From positions 72,781,188 to 72,845,187 of the forward strand of contig CM035808.1 of NCBI GenBank assembly GCA_020466095.1: DNA of 64,000 bases, written 5' to 3'. The stretch comes from Chlorops oryzae. Its lineage: Eukaryota > Arthropoda > Insecta > Diptera > Chloropidae. Position 1 is the stretch's first letter. Every line of letters starts with the position of its first letter. The notes beneath the pieces are model-generated. The model ran no database searches. It had not been told where the DNA came from and worked only from the letters and a program-made list of their open reading frames with translations. Below are positions 21,396-32,247 of this stretch, one piece after another. Position numbers and translations under genes: made by a program.

Positions 21396-24300
21396 TTAAG
21401 GGAGCTGCGGAGCAGGCGTCGCTCAACTCCTCTCGAAGCAAACGCCTGTTCGTATTTGATCCACCATCACAACGATACTTCTTAATTGACTCAGGATCAG
21501 ATCTTTCCATCATTACTCCAACACTAGCGCAACGAATATCAATAAGAAGTAAATCAAATCAATACCAATCTGACGACGAATTCATCAAATTATTTGCGGC
21601 AAACGGATCAACGGTAAAAACATATGGAAGAAAGTTAATGCGTGTCTCGCTAGGATTGCGACGAGAATTAACCTGGCGCTTCATCATTGCTGACGTCACA
21701 CATTGCACCATAGGTGCCGACTTCCTCGAGCATTATGGCATTCTGATTGATCTCAAAAGGAGGAAACTTTTAGATACAAACACAGGCTTGACATCAAAAG
21801 GCACAACAACCACAATTTCTTCATTGCAAGTAACTTTGATACAGAAGAACAACAAAATTTCATCTCTTCTTAAAAATTTCAGTGACATCTGTAATGATCA
21901 ACTAACCACACGATCACCAGCGAAAAGCAAGGTAACACATTTCATCGAAACGAAAGGTCCGCCAGTCACAGCACGAGCTCGTAGACTATCACCAAATCGC
22001 TTAGCCGCTGCGAAAGCCGAATTCAGAGAGTTAATGCGTTTAGGCATATGTCGTCCTTCGAAATCGAACTACTCATCACCTCTACACATGGTCAAGAAAC
22101 CAAATGGAGATTGGAGACCGTGCGGGGATTTTCGACGTCTGAACGCAATCACCATTCCAGACCGATATCCAATCCCACACATTCAAGACTTCACACAAAA
22201 CCTGTATGGAAAACGAATTTTCTCACGTATTTACTTAAAAAAAGGCTTTCCACCAAGTTCCTGTGGAACCAGCACATATTCCAAAAACAGCGATAATCAC
22301 ACCCTTTGGACTATACGAATTTGTCTACATGACATTTGGATTTCGAAATGCCACACAGACATTCCAACGACTTATAGATGAGGTCACTAGAGATTTGGAT
22401 TTCATATTCGCATACGTAGATGACATACTTATCGCATCAACCGATGAGAAAGAACATTTTATTCACCTACAGACTCTGTCCAAATTATTGAGGAATATCC
22501 AAAGCCAAAACTCGCTTATGAGCTAAAAAGCTTCCTAGCTTTGGTAAATTTTTACCGACGTTTCATCTCACAAGCCGCTGAAACCCAGTTACGACTTCAA
22601 AGTTTGCTTAAGGGAAATAAAAAGAATGACCGAACGGAAATTATTTGGACAGAGGATTCCTCAAAAGCGTTCGAGGAATACAAGCAACGGTTAGCACATG
22701 CCACTTTACTGGTACACCCAGCTAGAAATGCAAAAATAGCTGTTGCAACTGATGCGAGCGAAACATCGATTGGAGGCGTCGTTCACCAAGTAGAGCAGAA
22801 AGAATGCAAGCCACTCGCGTTTTTTTCTCGGAAATTAACAGACACTCAAAAACGATATTCCACCTATGATCGGGAACTCTTAGCCATCCATGAAACAATC
22901 AGGCACTTTCAACACACGCTGGAGGGAAGAGATTTTGAAATCTACACTGATCACAAACCTCTAACCTTCGCATTTCATCAGAAACCTGAAAAAGCATCAC
23001 CGCGCCAAGCACGCCAATTGGACTATATTGGACAATTCAGCACAAAAATCCGCTATGTACCTGGAAAGCAAAACGTCGTGCCGGACATCCTTTCCCGCAT
23101 TGCATCCATTGATTCAAACGTTATCAACTATGAAGCCATCGCATCAGACCAGCATCTTGATGACGAATTTCAGAGCATACTGAAAAACAACAACACTTCT
23201 CTAACACTAAAAGGAATCAAGCTACCGAATAGCAACACAGAAATTTTTTGTGACGTCTCAGGTAAAACTCTTCGACCATTTATTACTAAAAAATTTCGTT
23301 CTATCGTAACAGAAAAGCTGCACAACCTTAGTCACGCAGGGATGAAGGCAACCTCAAAAATGGTTCGAGATCGCTTTGTTTGGCCATCAATGAGCAAAAT
23401 TATTGCGGAAGTTGTAAAAACCTGCATAGCGTGTCAGAAATCTAAGATTTCACGACAAATCAAATTTCCTACGCAACAATATGGCATCAGCAGTAATCGA
23501 TTCGAACACATCAACGTCGACATAGTCGGACCTCTACCACCATCCCGATCTTACCAGTATTTGCTCACTATAATTGACCGCTGCACAAGGTGGCCTGAAG
23601 CAATACCACTACAGGACATAACAGCAGAAACGACCTCAAAGGCTATCATAGCAGGCTGGATATCACGTTTTGGTGTACCTCATCGCATTACAACTGACCA
23701 AGGGCGCCAATTTGAGTCAACCCTATTCAGACAACTCAACGAGACGCTAGGCACGACACACCTACACACAACAAGCTACCACCCACAATCAAATGGAATC
23801 GTAGAGCGGTGGCATCGAACACTGAAAAGTGCGCTCATTTCAAAATTCTCCAACCGATGGGCAGACACTTTACCATTAATTCTACTAGGATTGCGCACAG
23901 CCTTTAAGCCGGACTTGAACTCATCGCCAGCAGAGTTAACGTATGGAAAAACTCTGAGCATTCCTGGTCAATTCTTTCAAGACACAATAAACATCACCCA
24001 AAGCATGGATTTCATAAAAAACTTGAAAGAAGTCATGCAAGACATACGACCAACTACCGCATCAAAACAAAACGAAGTTTTTCATACACCCAAGCCTACG
24101 AGAATCAAAATTTGTTTTTGTACGAAACGACGCATACAAAGCACCCCTACAAGCTCCATATTCAGGCCCACACAAAGTCATACGGACTGGCAACAAAGTC
24201 TTCAAGGTGGAAATAAATGGAAAAAATCGAAGCATATCTATTGATCGACTAAAACCCGCATTTCTGGTTGACCTCGCAGCAAATCCTCCACACCAAGCAA

Positions 24301-24401
24301 CGAACACAACAGAAGATACAAAAAACAACGAACGTCCAGCACACTCCATAACTAGAGCAGGACGCAGAGTAAGGCTTCCTAACCGTTTAAACAATCCATA
24401 A
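21393..24401 (+). pseudogene. Gypsy A Pol: protease, RT, RNase H, integrase
   Basis: The protease active site is LIDSGSDLS. RT begins with the CGDFRRLNA region; the catalytic motif is AYVDDILIAS. RNase H shows VATDASETSIGG and TYDRELLAI; the integrase has an HH-CC finger (CIACQKSK), VDIVGPLP, TTDQGRQFES and NGIVERWHRTL. Lesions: a frameshift near 22240, an internal deletion near 22475-22500 that removes part of the RT between LIAS and NFYRRF, and a frameshift near 24075. Stop at 24399-24401. The CsRN1-like call is by recalled patterns. Confidence 0.85.
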
Positions 24402-24425
24402 ACTGTTACACTAGAGGGGGAGCTA

Positions 24426-24514
24426 TGTGGGGATTTGCACGCGTGACCAAACCAATAAGTGCGACAGTGGAGACCGCATGTAACAACTCCTTTGACAGCG
24501 ATAGTGAAGACCGC
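24426..24514 (+). repeat. Gypsy A 3' LTR, first piece
   Basis: First 89 bp of the 3' LTR (TGTGGGG...), cut at CCGC by gypsy B. The same four bases recur at 32244-32247 as the gypsy B target duplication. Confidence 0.9.
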
Positions 24515-25092
24515 TGTCATGGATAAAGGCTACTAAGCAACATTCAAACGTTGCCTCATTCTAAAACACCCTTAAGGCATTCAAGTGTTACCTTGTTTTA
24601 ATACGCCCTTAACACAAACGAACACAACTCATATCTACATATTTCTAAATCCAATTTCGGCATTCCAGCAGACGCCGTAACTATACACTTTCGGCCAATG
24701 CAAGCGCATTGCGACCTCACACTATTAGTTCAACCTAACGACATTATTTGTCATAACACCAACTCCGCGCCTGCTCTAATTACAATCGACCCAAACGAAA
24801 GAGTGCCGCTCCTCAGGTGTCATGCACTAATCGATTGCACATGTGCCATCCGATTCTAGCGATCCTCTTTCGCATATTTGACTATTGAGTCACAAAGCAA
24901 AGGCCAGTCAATCCATGACCCTATAGAAATTCAGTATAAAAATAAGAATTGTTTGTTAGAATAATCAATTGGTGTAAGAATCTTCAAAGTGATCGGGCTG
25001 ATACTGGCTCGCGCTGTATACTGCCGATCACTCATAAATAAAATATAAATATTTCAAACTTATATAAAAAGGATACGTTTTATTTAATTACA
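24515..25092 (+). repeat. Gypsy B 5' LTR (578 bp)
   Basis: TGTCATGG...AATTACA. The downstream part has an AATAAAATATAAATA stretch near 25036, a likely polyadenylation region. Confidence 0.93.
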
Positions 25093-25110
25093 TGGCGATC
25101 CTTGGCCATA
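25093..25110 (+). promoter_or_regulatory. Gypsy B primer-binding site
   Basis: TGGCGATCCTTGGCCATA abuts the LTR end. Gypsy C has the near-identical TGGCGATCCTCGCCAGAC, supporting a shared tRNA primer. I cannot name the tRNA with certainty. Confidence 0.7.
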
Positions 25111-25156
25111 CGCGAACCCGTGCGCGGAAAAATTATTAAAAATAAAAAAATTAAAA

Positions 25157-25432
25157 ATGAAAATGCTAAAAATGAAAAAATACGAAGAACAATTTAAAAA
25201 GTTCCTCACAGACTATAAGAAAGAGGAACGAGTTATAATTCGCGAAAACTTTAAAGACGAAGTAGAAATCTCCCTCATTGCCAATTACGGCAACGAATTA
25301 AACAGTGCTTACACGTCCCTCACACCGAAAGAGGTGCGAAAATTTTTAAATCATTTAAAACGCGATTTTCAAAAAAAAACAAAAACTAAACCCTATATAG
25401 GTACCCATAAACAGTTATCAATGAAGACGTAG
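25157..25432 (+). CDS. Gypsy B leader ORF a (91 aa)
   Basis: Starts 64 bases after the LTR. It is Lys-rich and probably helical (KYEEQFKKFLTDYKKEE at the N-terminus, VRKFLNHLKRDF near the C-terminus), with no recognised domain. The element is young and its other genes are intact, so an uninterrupted 91-codon ORF here may be real, but it could be chance. Long leaders with small ORFs are recalled from the mdg1/412 group. Confidence 0.5.
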   Translation: MKMLKMKKYEEQFKKFLTDYKKEERVIIRENFKDEVEISLIANYGNELNSAYTSLTPKEVRKFLNHLKRDFQKKTKTKPYIGTHKQLSMKT

Positions 25433-25453
25433 CTTAAGACAAAACTTTTCAAA

Positions 25454-25639
25454 ATGCTCGTTTTTAAAAATATACACACAATACATATAAAAGTGAACGG
25501 TAAATGGTACTGGAAAATTAATTTCAACGAAACGGGTTTATTAGCAGGCTCAACAGACCATATAAATAAATTTCAAGAAGTACCCCCGAAGAGTGTGCCT
25601 TATCTCGAATATAACCTGGGTTTACGTAGTAAACCATAG
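25454..25639 (+). CDS. Gypsy B leader ORF b (61 aa)
   Basis: Begins 21 bases after ORF a. It has a beta-rich look (HTIHIKVNGKWYWKINF) and no recognised domain. It could be an independent small protein or an upstream ORF that controls gag translation. Confidence 0.45.
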   Translation: MLVFKNIHTIHIKVNGKWYWKINFNETGLLAGSTDHINKFQEVPPKSVPYLEYNLGLRSKP

Positions 25640-25734
25640 TGCGTGGAAAAACCAACGTGTAATAATAAAACAAACAAACAAAAAAAAAAAAAATATATAT
25701 ATACACACTCAGTGTATTTCAAATCGGTAGAAAC

Positions 25735-26001
25735 ATGACTTGGTATAAAAAAGTTTTAAATGCTATTTTGATAGCTATTACTGGCTATGAGGTCGGCAAA
25801 GACAAGGGCGAAACGCAAACACAAAATAAAATTATCACCTACTCACCACCGACCCAAAATACACAAACATCAACGTCAACAACAGTATGGGAAGCAGGCC
25901 TCGAAGGCCTAGTGATTATTCTAATTATTATCTTGGTCGTGTTTGTGCTTAAAACTTACATCAAAAAACTATTTCAAAAACACCAGCCAGCACAAATTTA
26001 A
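25735..26001 (+). CDS. Gypsy B leader ORF c: small membrane protein (88 aa)
   Basis: Has a short hydrophobic N-terminus (KVLNAILIAITGYEVG), a polar Thr-rich middle and one strong transmembrane segment (residues about 58-76, LVIILIIILVVFVL) followed by a basic tail (KTYIKKLFQKH). A lone single-pass protein ahead of gag is unusual for a gypsy lacking env. Function unknown; it might be a viroporin- or envelope-tail-like protein, which is speculation. Confidence 0.5.
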   Translation: MTWYKKVLNAILIAITGYEVGKDKGETQTQNKIITYSPPTQNTQTSTSTTVWEAGLEGLVIILIIILVVFVLKTYIKKLFQKHQPAQI

Positions 26002-26063
26002 ATAAAATATTGAAGAATACAACAACCACAACAATTGCGCATGGATGGACAACTTTACCAAGT

Positions 26064-26325
26064 AGCAAACATCAACCGTGGCAGCACTAGCAACGCCCGG
26101 CACCGTAGAAAATATCAACCATGGCAGCATAGCAACGCCCGGCACCGTAGAACATCAACCGTGGCAGCACTAGCAACGCCCGGCACCGTAGAAAACATCA
26201 ACCGTGGCAGCACTAGCAACGCCCGGCACCGTAGAAAACATCAACCGTGGCAGCACTAGCAACGCCCGGCACCGTAGAAAACATCAACCGTGGCAGCACT
26301 AGCAACGCCTGGTACCAACAGCAGT
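26064..26325. repeat. Minisatellite in gypsy B leader, 43-bp unit, about 6 copies
   Basis: The unit contains CAACCGTGGCAGCACTAGC and AACGCCCGGCACCGTAGAA. Copies differ by a few bases (CCATGGCAGCAT in the second) and one short unit. It sits between ORF c and gag, so copy number would alter the leader length. Confidence 0.9.
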
Positions 26326-26492
26326 TAAGTCAATATAAATTTGTTCTAAATTTAACACATATTATAAACCTTATTTTAAATATAATGGCTAAGTAATACA
26401 CTAAAACTAAAATTTTTTTTTCCCAATAAACACGTAATCATTGTCAAACAAAATCGAAGTTTGCAATTTCCCAAAGTATAGTTTCGAAAGGC

Positions 26493-27797
26493 ATGTCCAA
26501 CCCAATCACTTGGGAAGCGGTACTAAATAGATTATGTGAAATAAAAGCGATTTTCGATAAATCATATAAATGCGTGAACAAAACACCATTACCCTCAAGA
26601 GCCACTCAAGTTAAACATTTAACTATTCTTGCATACCAGCATAACAATATAGCAAGTTTAAGCAGAACTATTCATCAGTCACTTAACCCGCTTCATAAAA
26701 TCGAATTCGAAAAATATTTCACGTCGATAAAAAATAGACTAGAATCACTTTTCATAAAATTGCAACTAACACAACAGGTACCAACAAACTTCACCCAATT
26801 TCTTGACCTATCTTTCCAACCTTTTCTGAGTAGCGATAATTCAGGCACAGAGTCAGAGTCAGAACCAGAGTCAGGTAACGAAAAAACAACCAGAAACACG
26901 ACTCCGATAGAGTTTATTAACACGGCAACAAAATTGCTTCCAGAATTCGATGGAAAAGTCGATAACCTTAATAAATTCATGAATGCACTAGATTTGCTTG
27001 AAACAATTAAAGAAGAACATGAAACCATAGCAATTTCACTAATAAAAACAAAACTAACACAGAACGCCAGCAGACTCTTGACAAACGAAAATACAATTAA
27101 TGCAATAAAAACAACTCTACTACGAGGTGTGAAACATGAACCATCTCATTCACTGGCAGCCAAAATGCTTAGCATAAAGCAACAACAAAAATCCAACAAC
27201 GACTTCACAAAAGAAATCGAAAACCTCGCAGTCCAGTTAGAAACTTCATATATCGCAGACGGCATGCCGCCAGACTTAGCAAAGCAATTCACAATAATTT
27301 CTGCAGTAAAAACAATGAGAACAAACGCAAAGGCAGAAGAATTAAGAGCTCTCATGCGATCGAGTCAATTTGCGTCAGTTAATGAAGCTACATCTAAGTT
27401 CCTCGAAATAGGTGCAGAATTATCGCCCACTATGCAAGTCAATTATTTAAACAGATCACAATTTTCTGGTAGAAATAGAGGCCGTGGTACTCAGTATAAC
27501 CGTGGTAATATTTCGTACCGTGGAAATAATAGAAATCGCAATTTTAACCAAAGATACGGGAACAATAACTATAACCACCAAAATACAAACAATGCTAGCA
27601 ACGGCTATAACAGAAATAACTACAACAACTACAGAAATACTAACAATTATAACAACAACTATAGAGGTAGAGGTAACTACAATAATTCCAACAACAGAAA
27701 TATACATTACCAAGAAGCTTCGGAAAACTCAGAGCGCCCCCAGCCAGCCCAACTGGGGAGTCAACTGGAAAATCAAATGAGAAGTCCTCAAATCTAA
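26493..27797 (+). CDS. Gypsy B Gag
   Basis: 434 aa, uninterrupted. N-terminal helical region, an acidic linker (SGTESESEPESGNEK, about residues 120-135), then a capsid region (LLPEFDGKVDNLNKFM, typical of Ty3/gypsy CA). There is no CCHC knuckle; instead the C-terminus is an Arg/Gly plus Asn/Tyr-rich tract (GRNRGRGTQYNRGN and following) that can bind RNA. The last 112 bases overlap the pol frame. Confidence 0.9.
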   Translation: MSNPITWEAVLNRLCEIKAIFDKSYKCVNKTPLPSRATQVKHLTILAYQHNNIASLSRTIHQSLNPLHKIEFEKYFTSIKNRLESLFIKLQLTQQVPTNFTQFLDLSFQPFLSSDNSGTESESEPESGNEKTTRNTTPIEFINTATKLLPEFDGKVDNLNKFMNALDLLETIKEEHETIAISLIKTKLTQNASRLLTNENTINAIKTTLLRGVKHEPSHSLAAKMLSIKQQQKSNNDFTKEIENLAVQLETSYIADGMPPDLAKQFTIISAVKTMRTNAKAEELRALMRSSQFASVNEATSKFLEIGAELSPTMQVNYLNRSQFSGRNRGRGTQYNRGNISYRGNNRNRNFNQRYGNNNYNHQNTNNASNGYNRNNYNNYRNTNNYNNNYRGRGNYNNSNNRNIHYQEASENSERPQPAQLGSQLENQMRSPQI

Positions 27798-30700
27798 ATA
27801 ATGCTTCCAAATTAAATATCAATCTATCATTTGGTAATTTTGTTCACATTTTTTCATCACTAAATAATTCAATATCTACTTTCCTTCTAGACACAGGCTC
27901 ACAAATTAGTATTTTTAAAATCTCATTTAATAATGACATACCTATAAACACGAGTCATACTTACAATCTTAAAGGCATAGGAGAAGGTATTATCAAAACT
28001 TTAGGCTCTAACAAAGCCACATTACATATAAATAATGCAGAAATATATCACCAATTTCAACTGGTGGACGAAAAATTTCCAATTCCTTGTGATGGTATTA
28101 TAGGTTTAGATTTCATAAAACATTTTAACTGCATCTTAGATTACAACTTGTATGATCAAAGTCGGCTCATAATACGGCCACAGGGAATAAGAGGTCAGTT
28201 GGAAATAGAAATTTCAGAAAAATATACAGAAAATTCACTCAGTTTACCCGCCAGAGCAGAAGTAATAAGGAAAATTCACGTAATCTCGCAAGAAGAAAAC
28301 CTACTAATCCCTAACCAAGAAATAGACAAAGGAATAATTATATCAAATACAATAGTTAATGCTAAAAATGCTTACGTTAAAATAATAAACACCACCGATA
28401 AAGACGTTTTTATAGAACAAAATGACATCAAAACAGAAAACCTAGATGACTATTACTGGGTCAACTTACATCAAATAGACAATAAACAAGAACGTAAAAA
28501 CACAATTCTAAATAAATTAATTCAAAATTGCCCTTTAAATCACAGAGAAAATCTAATAAATTTATGCTCAAATTATACAGATGTCTTTGCGCTCGAAACA
28601 GATCCATGTACTTTTAATAATTTTTACAAACAAAATTTACACCTAAATGACAAAACACCTGTATACATAAAAAATTACAGATTACCACACACTCACAAAC
28701 CTGAAATAAATAAACATATAGAAAAATTAATAAAAGACGATATAGTTGAACCATCCGTATCAGAATATAATAGCCCTATTCTCCTTGTTCCGAAAAAATC
28801 ACTGCCGAACTCCAGAGAAAAAAAATGGAGATTAGTAATAGACTACAGACAGGTTAACAAAAAATTAGCTGCAGACAAGTACCCATTGCCACGAATCGAC
28901 GATATACTTGACCAACTAGGTCGAGCAAAATATTTGTCATGTCTAGATTTAATTTCCGGTTTTCATCAAATCGAACTAGAAGAACAATCACGAGATATTA
29001 CGTCATTTTCAACCGACAAAGGCTCATTCCGATTCAAACGCCTACCTTTTGGTTTAAAAATAGCGCCCAACTCATTCCAAAGAATGATGAACATGGCTTT
29101 TGCTGGATTAGGCCCAAGTAAAACATTTGTGTACATGGACGATCTTATAGTAATAGGATGCTCAGAGATCCACATGCTAAACAACCTTAAAGAAATTTTT
29201 CAAATCTGCAGAAGCACAAATCTTAAACTAAACCCAGAAAAATGTAAATTCTTCAACTCCCAAGTCACTTTCCTAGGTCACAATTGCACAGACAAAGGCA
29301 TACTACCTGATGAGTCAAAATTCCAGAAAATTCAATTATACCCAAAACCAACTACCGCAGAAGAATGTAAACGTTTCGTTGCTTTTGTCAATTACTACAG
29401 ACGGTTTATACCCAAATTTTCACACTATTCATCCCACATAACTAAATTAACAAAAAAAAAAGTCCCATTCGTTTGGTCCCCTGAATGCGAAAAAGCTTTC
29501 CATTACTTAAAAAATTCCCTACTATCACCTCATATACTCCAGTATCCAAATTTCGATAAACCATTCTGCATAACAACTGATGCAAGCAAAATAGCATGCG
29601 GAGCTGTACTCAGCCAAGACCACAATGGCATACAATTACCCATAGCCTTTGCATCACGATCATTTACAAAAGGGGAAAGCAATAAATCCGTAATTGAGCA
29701 AGAACTCACTGCCATTCACTGGGCAATAAAATTTTTCAAGCCATATATCTACGGTACAAAATTTTTAATAAAAAGCGATCACAAACCTCTAACATACCTT
29801 TTCTCAATGAAAAACCCTTCCTCCAAACTTACACGCATGCGTTTAGATCTCGAAGAATTTGACTTCGAAATAGAATATATAAAAGGCAAAGATAATTGCG
29901 GAGCAGACGCTCTCTCGCGCATTGATTTTGGGCAGATCACGCAGCTTAGAGAGGAAAATTCAGCCAACATTCAAATCGTCACACGATCGAAAACGAAAAA
30001 AGTAAACACACACCACCAACACGACAAAGATTCAAAAGAAAAACAGTCCGAACCACAGATATATAACACAATTACAGGACAAGAATTGAAAAAATTACCA
30101 AGCCTAAAATTTATATTAAAAAGTTGCGCAACAAATGAACTAGAATCCTCAAAATTAATACTATTCCATGGAAAAATTAAAATATTAGAAATAAATGCAA
30201 AAGATTTCATTGCCCATGGGATAATTGCTTTAGAGCAATTGTTTCCCAAACTTGAAAAAGCAGTTGGCAATAAAAACTTTAAAAGCATCAAGATCGCGAT
30301 CAATGACGAATTATTTAAATATGTCAATATAGAGGAATTCAAAAGAATAGGCAATAATTTATTAGAAAAGGTGACTATAGCAATTACACCAACCGTCACT
30401 AAAATTACTTCAACAAATGAGAAATTGGAAATTTTACAAAAATATCACGATGACCCTGTCTTTGGAGGCCACCCAGGTGTCACTAGACTTCTCGCAAAAT
30501 TAAGAAGACTTTATTCATGGAAAAACATGGCTTCAGACGTGAAGTCCTATGTAAATAACTGTGAAAAATGCAAGCAAAACAAAGCTGGCAAAACCAACAT
30601 AGAACCACTGGTTACAACATATACACCAGTCAAAGCTTTCGATGTCGTACAAATCGACACAGTAGGCCCACTTCCTAAATCATTTAACGGAAACGAGTAC

Positions 30701-31447
30701 GCTCTCACAATAATTTGCGATTTAACAAAATTTCTTGTTACCATAGCCATACCTAATAAGTGTGCCAACACCGTAGCAAAAGCAATAATAGAAAACTGCA
30801 TACTAATACACGGACCCATTCAACAAATTTTTACCGACATGGGCACCGAATATAAAAACCAACTATTCGAGGAAATATGCAAGCTACTAAAAATTCAAAA
30901 CAAAACGTCTACAGCATACCACCACCAAACACTAGGCACCGTTGAACGGTCACACAAAACATTCAACGAATACATACGTTCATACATATCCACAGACAAA
31001 CTAGATTGGGATCATTGGCTACAATACTTCACGTATTGTTACAATACGACTCCAGCAACCACTCATGGTTATACACCCTTTGAGCTAGTATATGGTAAAA
31101 CAATTATCCCTTATGATTTCATGTTACATGGCAAAGTAGATCCAATCTACAACATAGACGATTACAAAGCTGAGCTTAAATTCAAACTTCAAACAGCTCA
31201 AAAACGTGCAGCAACCTTATTAGAAAAAGCTAAAGAAAGGTCAAAAGAAATTTATGATAAAAAAGCAAATCCACAGCTTATTGAAACAAATAATATGGTT
31301 TACCTCAAAGATGAAGCAAGCCACAAGCTAGACAAGCTTTTTAGAGGCCCGTTTAAAGTACTCGAAACTGATGATTTCGGAAATTGCAAAATCGATACAA
31401 AACCAAAGGCCACCCTTGTACATAAAAATAGATTAAAATTAGCATAA
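27686..31447 (+). CDS. Gypsy B Pol: protease, RT, RNase H, integrase
   Basis: Open without interruption from 27686 in the -1 frame relative to gag, so it is probably expressed as a frameshifted Gag-Pol; I found no perfect slippery heptamer in the 112-nt overlap. Protease LLDTGSQISIF (27884-27916); RT WRLVIDYRQVNKKL, LPFGLKIAPNSFQR and catalytic VYMDDLIVIG; RNase H TTDASKIACGAVLSQ and KSDHKPLTYL; integrase finger HPGVTR to CEKCKQNK, IDTVGPLP, FTDMGTEYKN and GTVERSHKTFNEY. There is no env. Full set of motifs, so likely functional. Confidence 0.93.
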   Translation, partial: FQQQKYTLPRSFGKLRAPPASPTGESTGKSNEKSSNLNNASKLNINLSFGNFVHIFSSLNNSISTFLLDTGSQISIFKISFNNDIPINTSHTYNLKGIGEGIIKTLGSNKATLHINNAEIYHQFQLVDEKFPIPCDGIIGLDFIKHFNCILDYNLYDQSRLIIRPQGIRGQLEIEISEKYTENSLSLPARAEVIRKIHVISQEENLLIPNQEIDKGIIISNTIVNAKNAYVKIINTTDKDVFIEQNDIKTENLDDYYWVNLHQIDNKQERKNTILNKLIQNCPLNHRENLINLCSNYTDVFALETDPCTFNNFYKQNLHLNDKTPVYIKNYRLPHTHKPEINKHIEKLIKDDIVEPSVSEYNSPILLVPKKSLPNSREKKWRLVIDYRQVNKKLAADKYPLPRIDDILDQLGRAKYLSCLDLISGFHQIELEEQSRDITSFSTDKGSFRFKRLPFGLKIAPNSFQRMMNMAFAGLGPSKTFVYMDDLIVIGCSEIHMLNNLKEIFQICRSTNLKLNPEKCKFFNSQVTFLGHNCTDKGILPDESKFQKIQLYPKPTTAEECKRFVAFVNYYRRFIPKFSHYSSHITKLTKKKVPFVWSPECEKAFHYLKNSLLSPHILQYPNFDKPFCITTDASKIACGAVLSQDHNGIQLPIAFASRSFTKGESNKSVIEQELTAIHWAIKFFKPYIYGTKFLIKSDHKPLTYLFSMKNPSSKLTRMRLDLEEFDFEIEYIKGKDNCGADALSRIDFGQITQLREENSANIQIVTRSKTKKVNTHHQHDKDSKEKQSEPQIYNTITGQELKKLPSLKFILKSCATNELESSKLILFHGKIKILEINAKDFIAHGIIALEQLFPKLEKAVGNKNFKSIKIAINDELFKYVNIEEFKRIGNNLLEKVTIAITPTVTKITSTNEKLEILQKYHDDPVFGGHPGVTRLLAKLRRLYSWKNMASDVKSYVNNCEKCKQNKAGKTNIEPLVTTYTPVKAFDVVQIDTVGPLPKSFNGNEYALTIICDLTKFLVTIAIPNKCANTVAKAIIENCILIHGPIQQIFTDMGTEYKNQLFEEICKLLKIQNKTSTAYHHQTLGTVERSHKTFNEYIRSYISTDKLDWDHWLQYFTYCYNTTPATTHGYTPFELVYGKTIIPYDFMLHGKVDPIYNIDDYKAELKFKLQTAQKRAATLLEKAKERSKEIYDKKANPQLIETNNMVYLKDEASHKLDKLFRGPFKVLETDDFGNCKIDTKPKATLVHKNRLKLA

Positions 31448-31665
31448 GACTCAACCTAAACTATATATACAAAAAAAAAAAAAATTTTTTTACTCCAATA
31501 AGTCATTTCAATATAAACATAGACTTACTCCTTTTAATAACATTTAATTCTTAATTCTCTTATTAACTATATCTACTATATAAACGGCCGATAATTTTAA
31601 GTTCTCAATACAATATATTTAATTAAATTTTAACAAAAAAATTTTTTTTTCCCAAAAAGGGAAGG

Positions 31666-32243
31666 TGTCATGGATAAAGGCTACTAAGCAACATTCAAAC
31701 GTTGCCTCATTCTAAAACACCCTTAAGGCATTCAAGTGTTACCTTGTTTTAATACGCCCTTAACACAAACGAACACAACTCATATCTACATATTTCTAAA
31801 TCCAATTTCGGCATTCCAGCAGACGCCGTAACTATACACTTTCGGCCAATGCAAGCGCATTGCGACCTCACACTATTAGTTCAACCTAACGACATTATTT
31901 GTCATAACACCAACTCCGCGCCTGCTCTAATTACAATCGACCCAAACGAAAGAGTGCCGCTCCTCAGGTGTCATGCACTAATCGATTGCACATGTGCCAT
32001 CCGATTCTAGCGATCCTCTTTCGCATATTTGACTATTGAGTCACAAAGCAAAGGCCAGTCAATCCATGACCCTATAGAAATTCAGTATAAAAATAAGAAT
32101 TGTTTGTTAGAATAATCAATTGGTGTAAGAATCTTCAAAGTGATCGGGCTGATACTGGCTCGCGCTGTATACTGCCGATCACTCATAAATAAAATATAAA
32201 TATTTCAAACTTATATAAAAAGGATACGTTTTATTTAATTACA
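31666..32243 (+). repeat. Gypsy B 3' LTR (578 bp)
   Basis: Same length as the 5' LTR, and I saw no difference on reading the two side by side. Preceded by the tract cccaaaaagggaagg. Confidence 0.93.
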
Positions 32244-32247
32244 CCGC

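Larger units (their letters stand above)
24515..32243 (+). mobile_element. Gypsy B: complete, very young Ty3/gypsy element
   Basis: 7.7 kb, inserted in the 3' LTR of gypsy A with a 4-bp duplication CCGC (24511-24514, 32244-32247). The two LTRs are both 578 bp and look identical by eye. It has a primer site TGGCGATCCTTGGCC directly after the 5' LTR and a polypurine tract aaaaagggaagg before the 3' LTR. Coding parts in order are three small leader ORFs, a minisatellite, gag and pol. No stop or frameshift beyond the gag-pol frame change was found. Confidence 0.95.

Noticed and set aside
26035..26259. 74-codon plus-strand ORF with repeated Arg/His/Trp
   Set aside because: It is only a read-through of the 43-bp minisatellite; the amino-acid repeats follow the DNA repeat.
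27456..27822. ORFs on both strands rich in Ile/Thr/Val opposite the gag C-terminus
   Set aside because: Shadows of the Asn/Tyr/Arg-rich gag tail; no start context or family.
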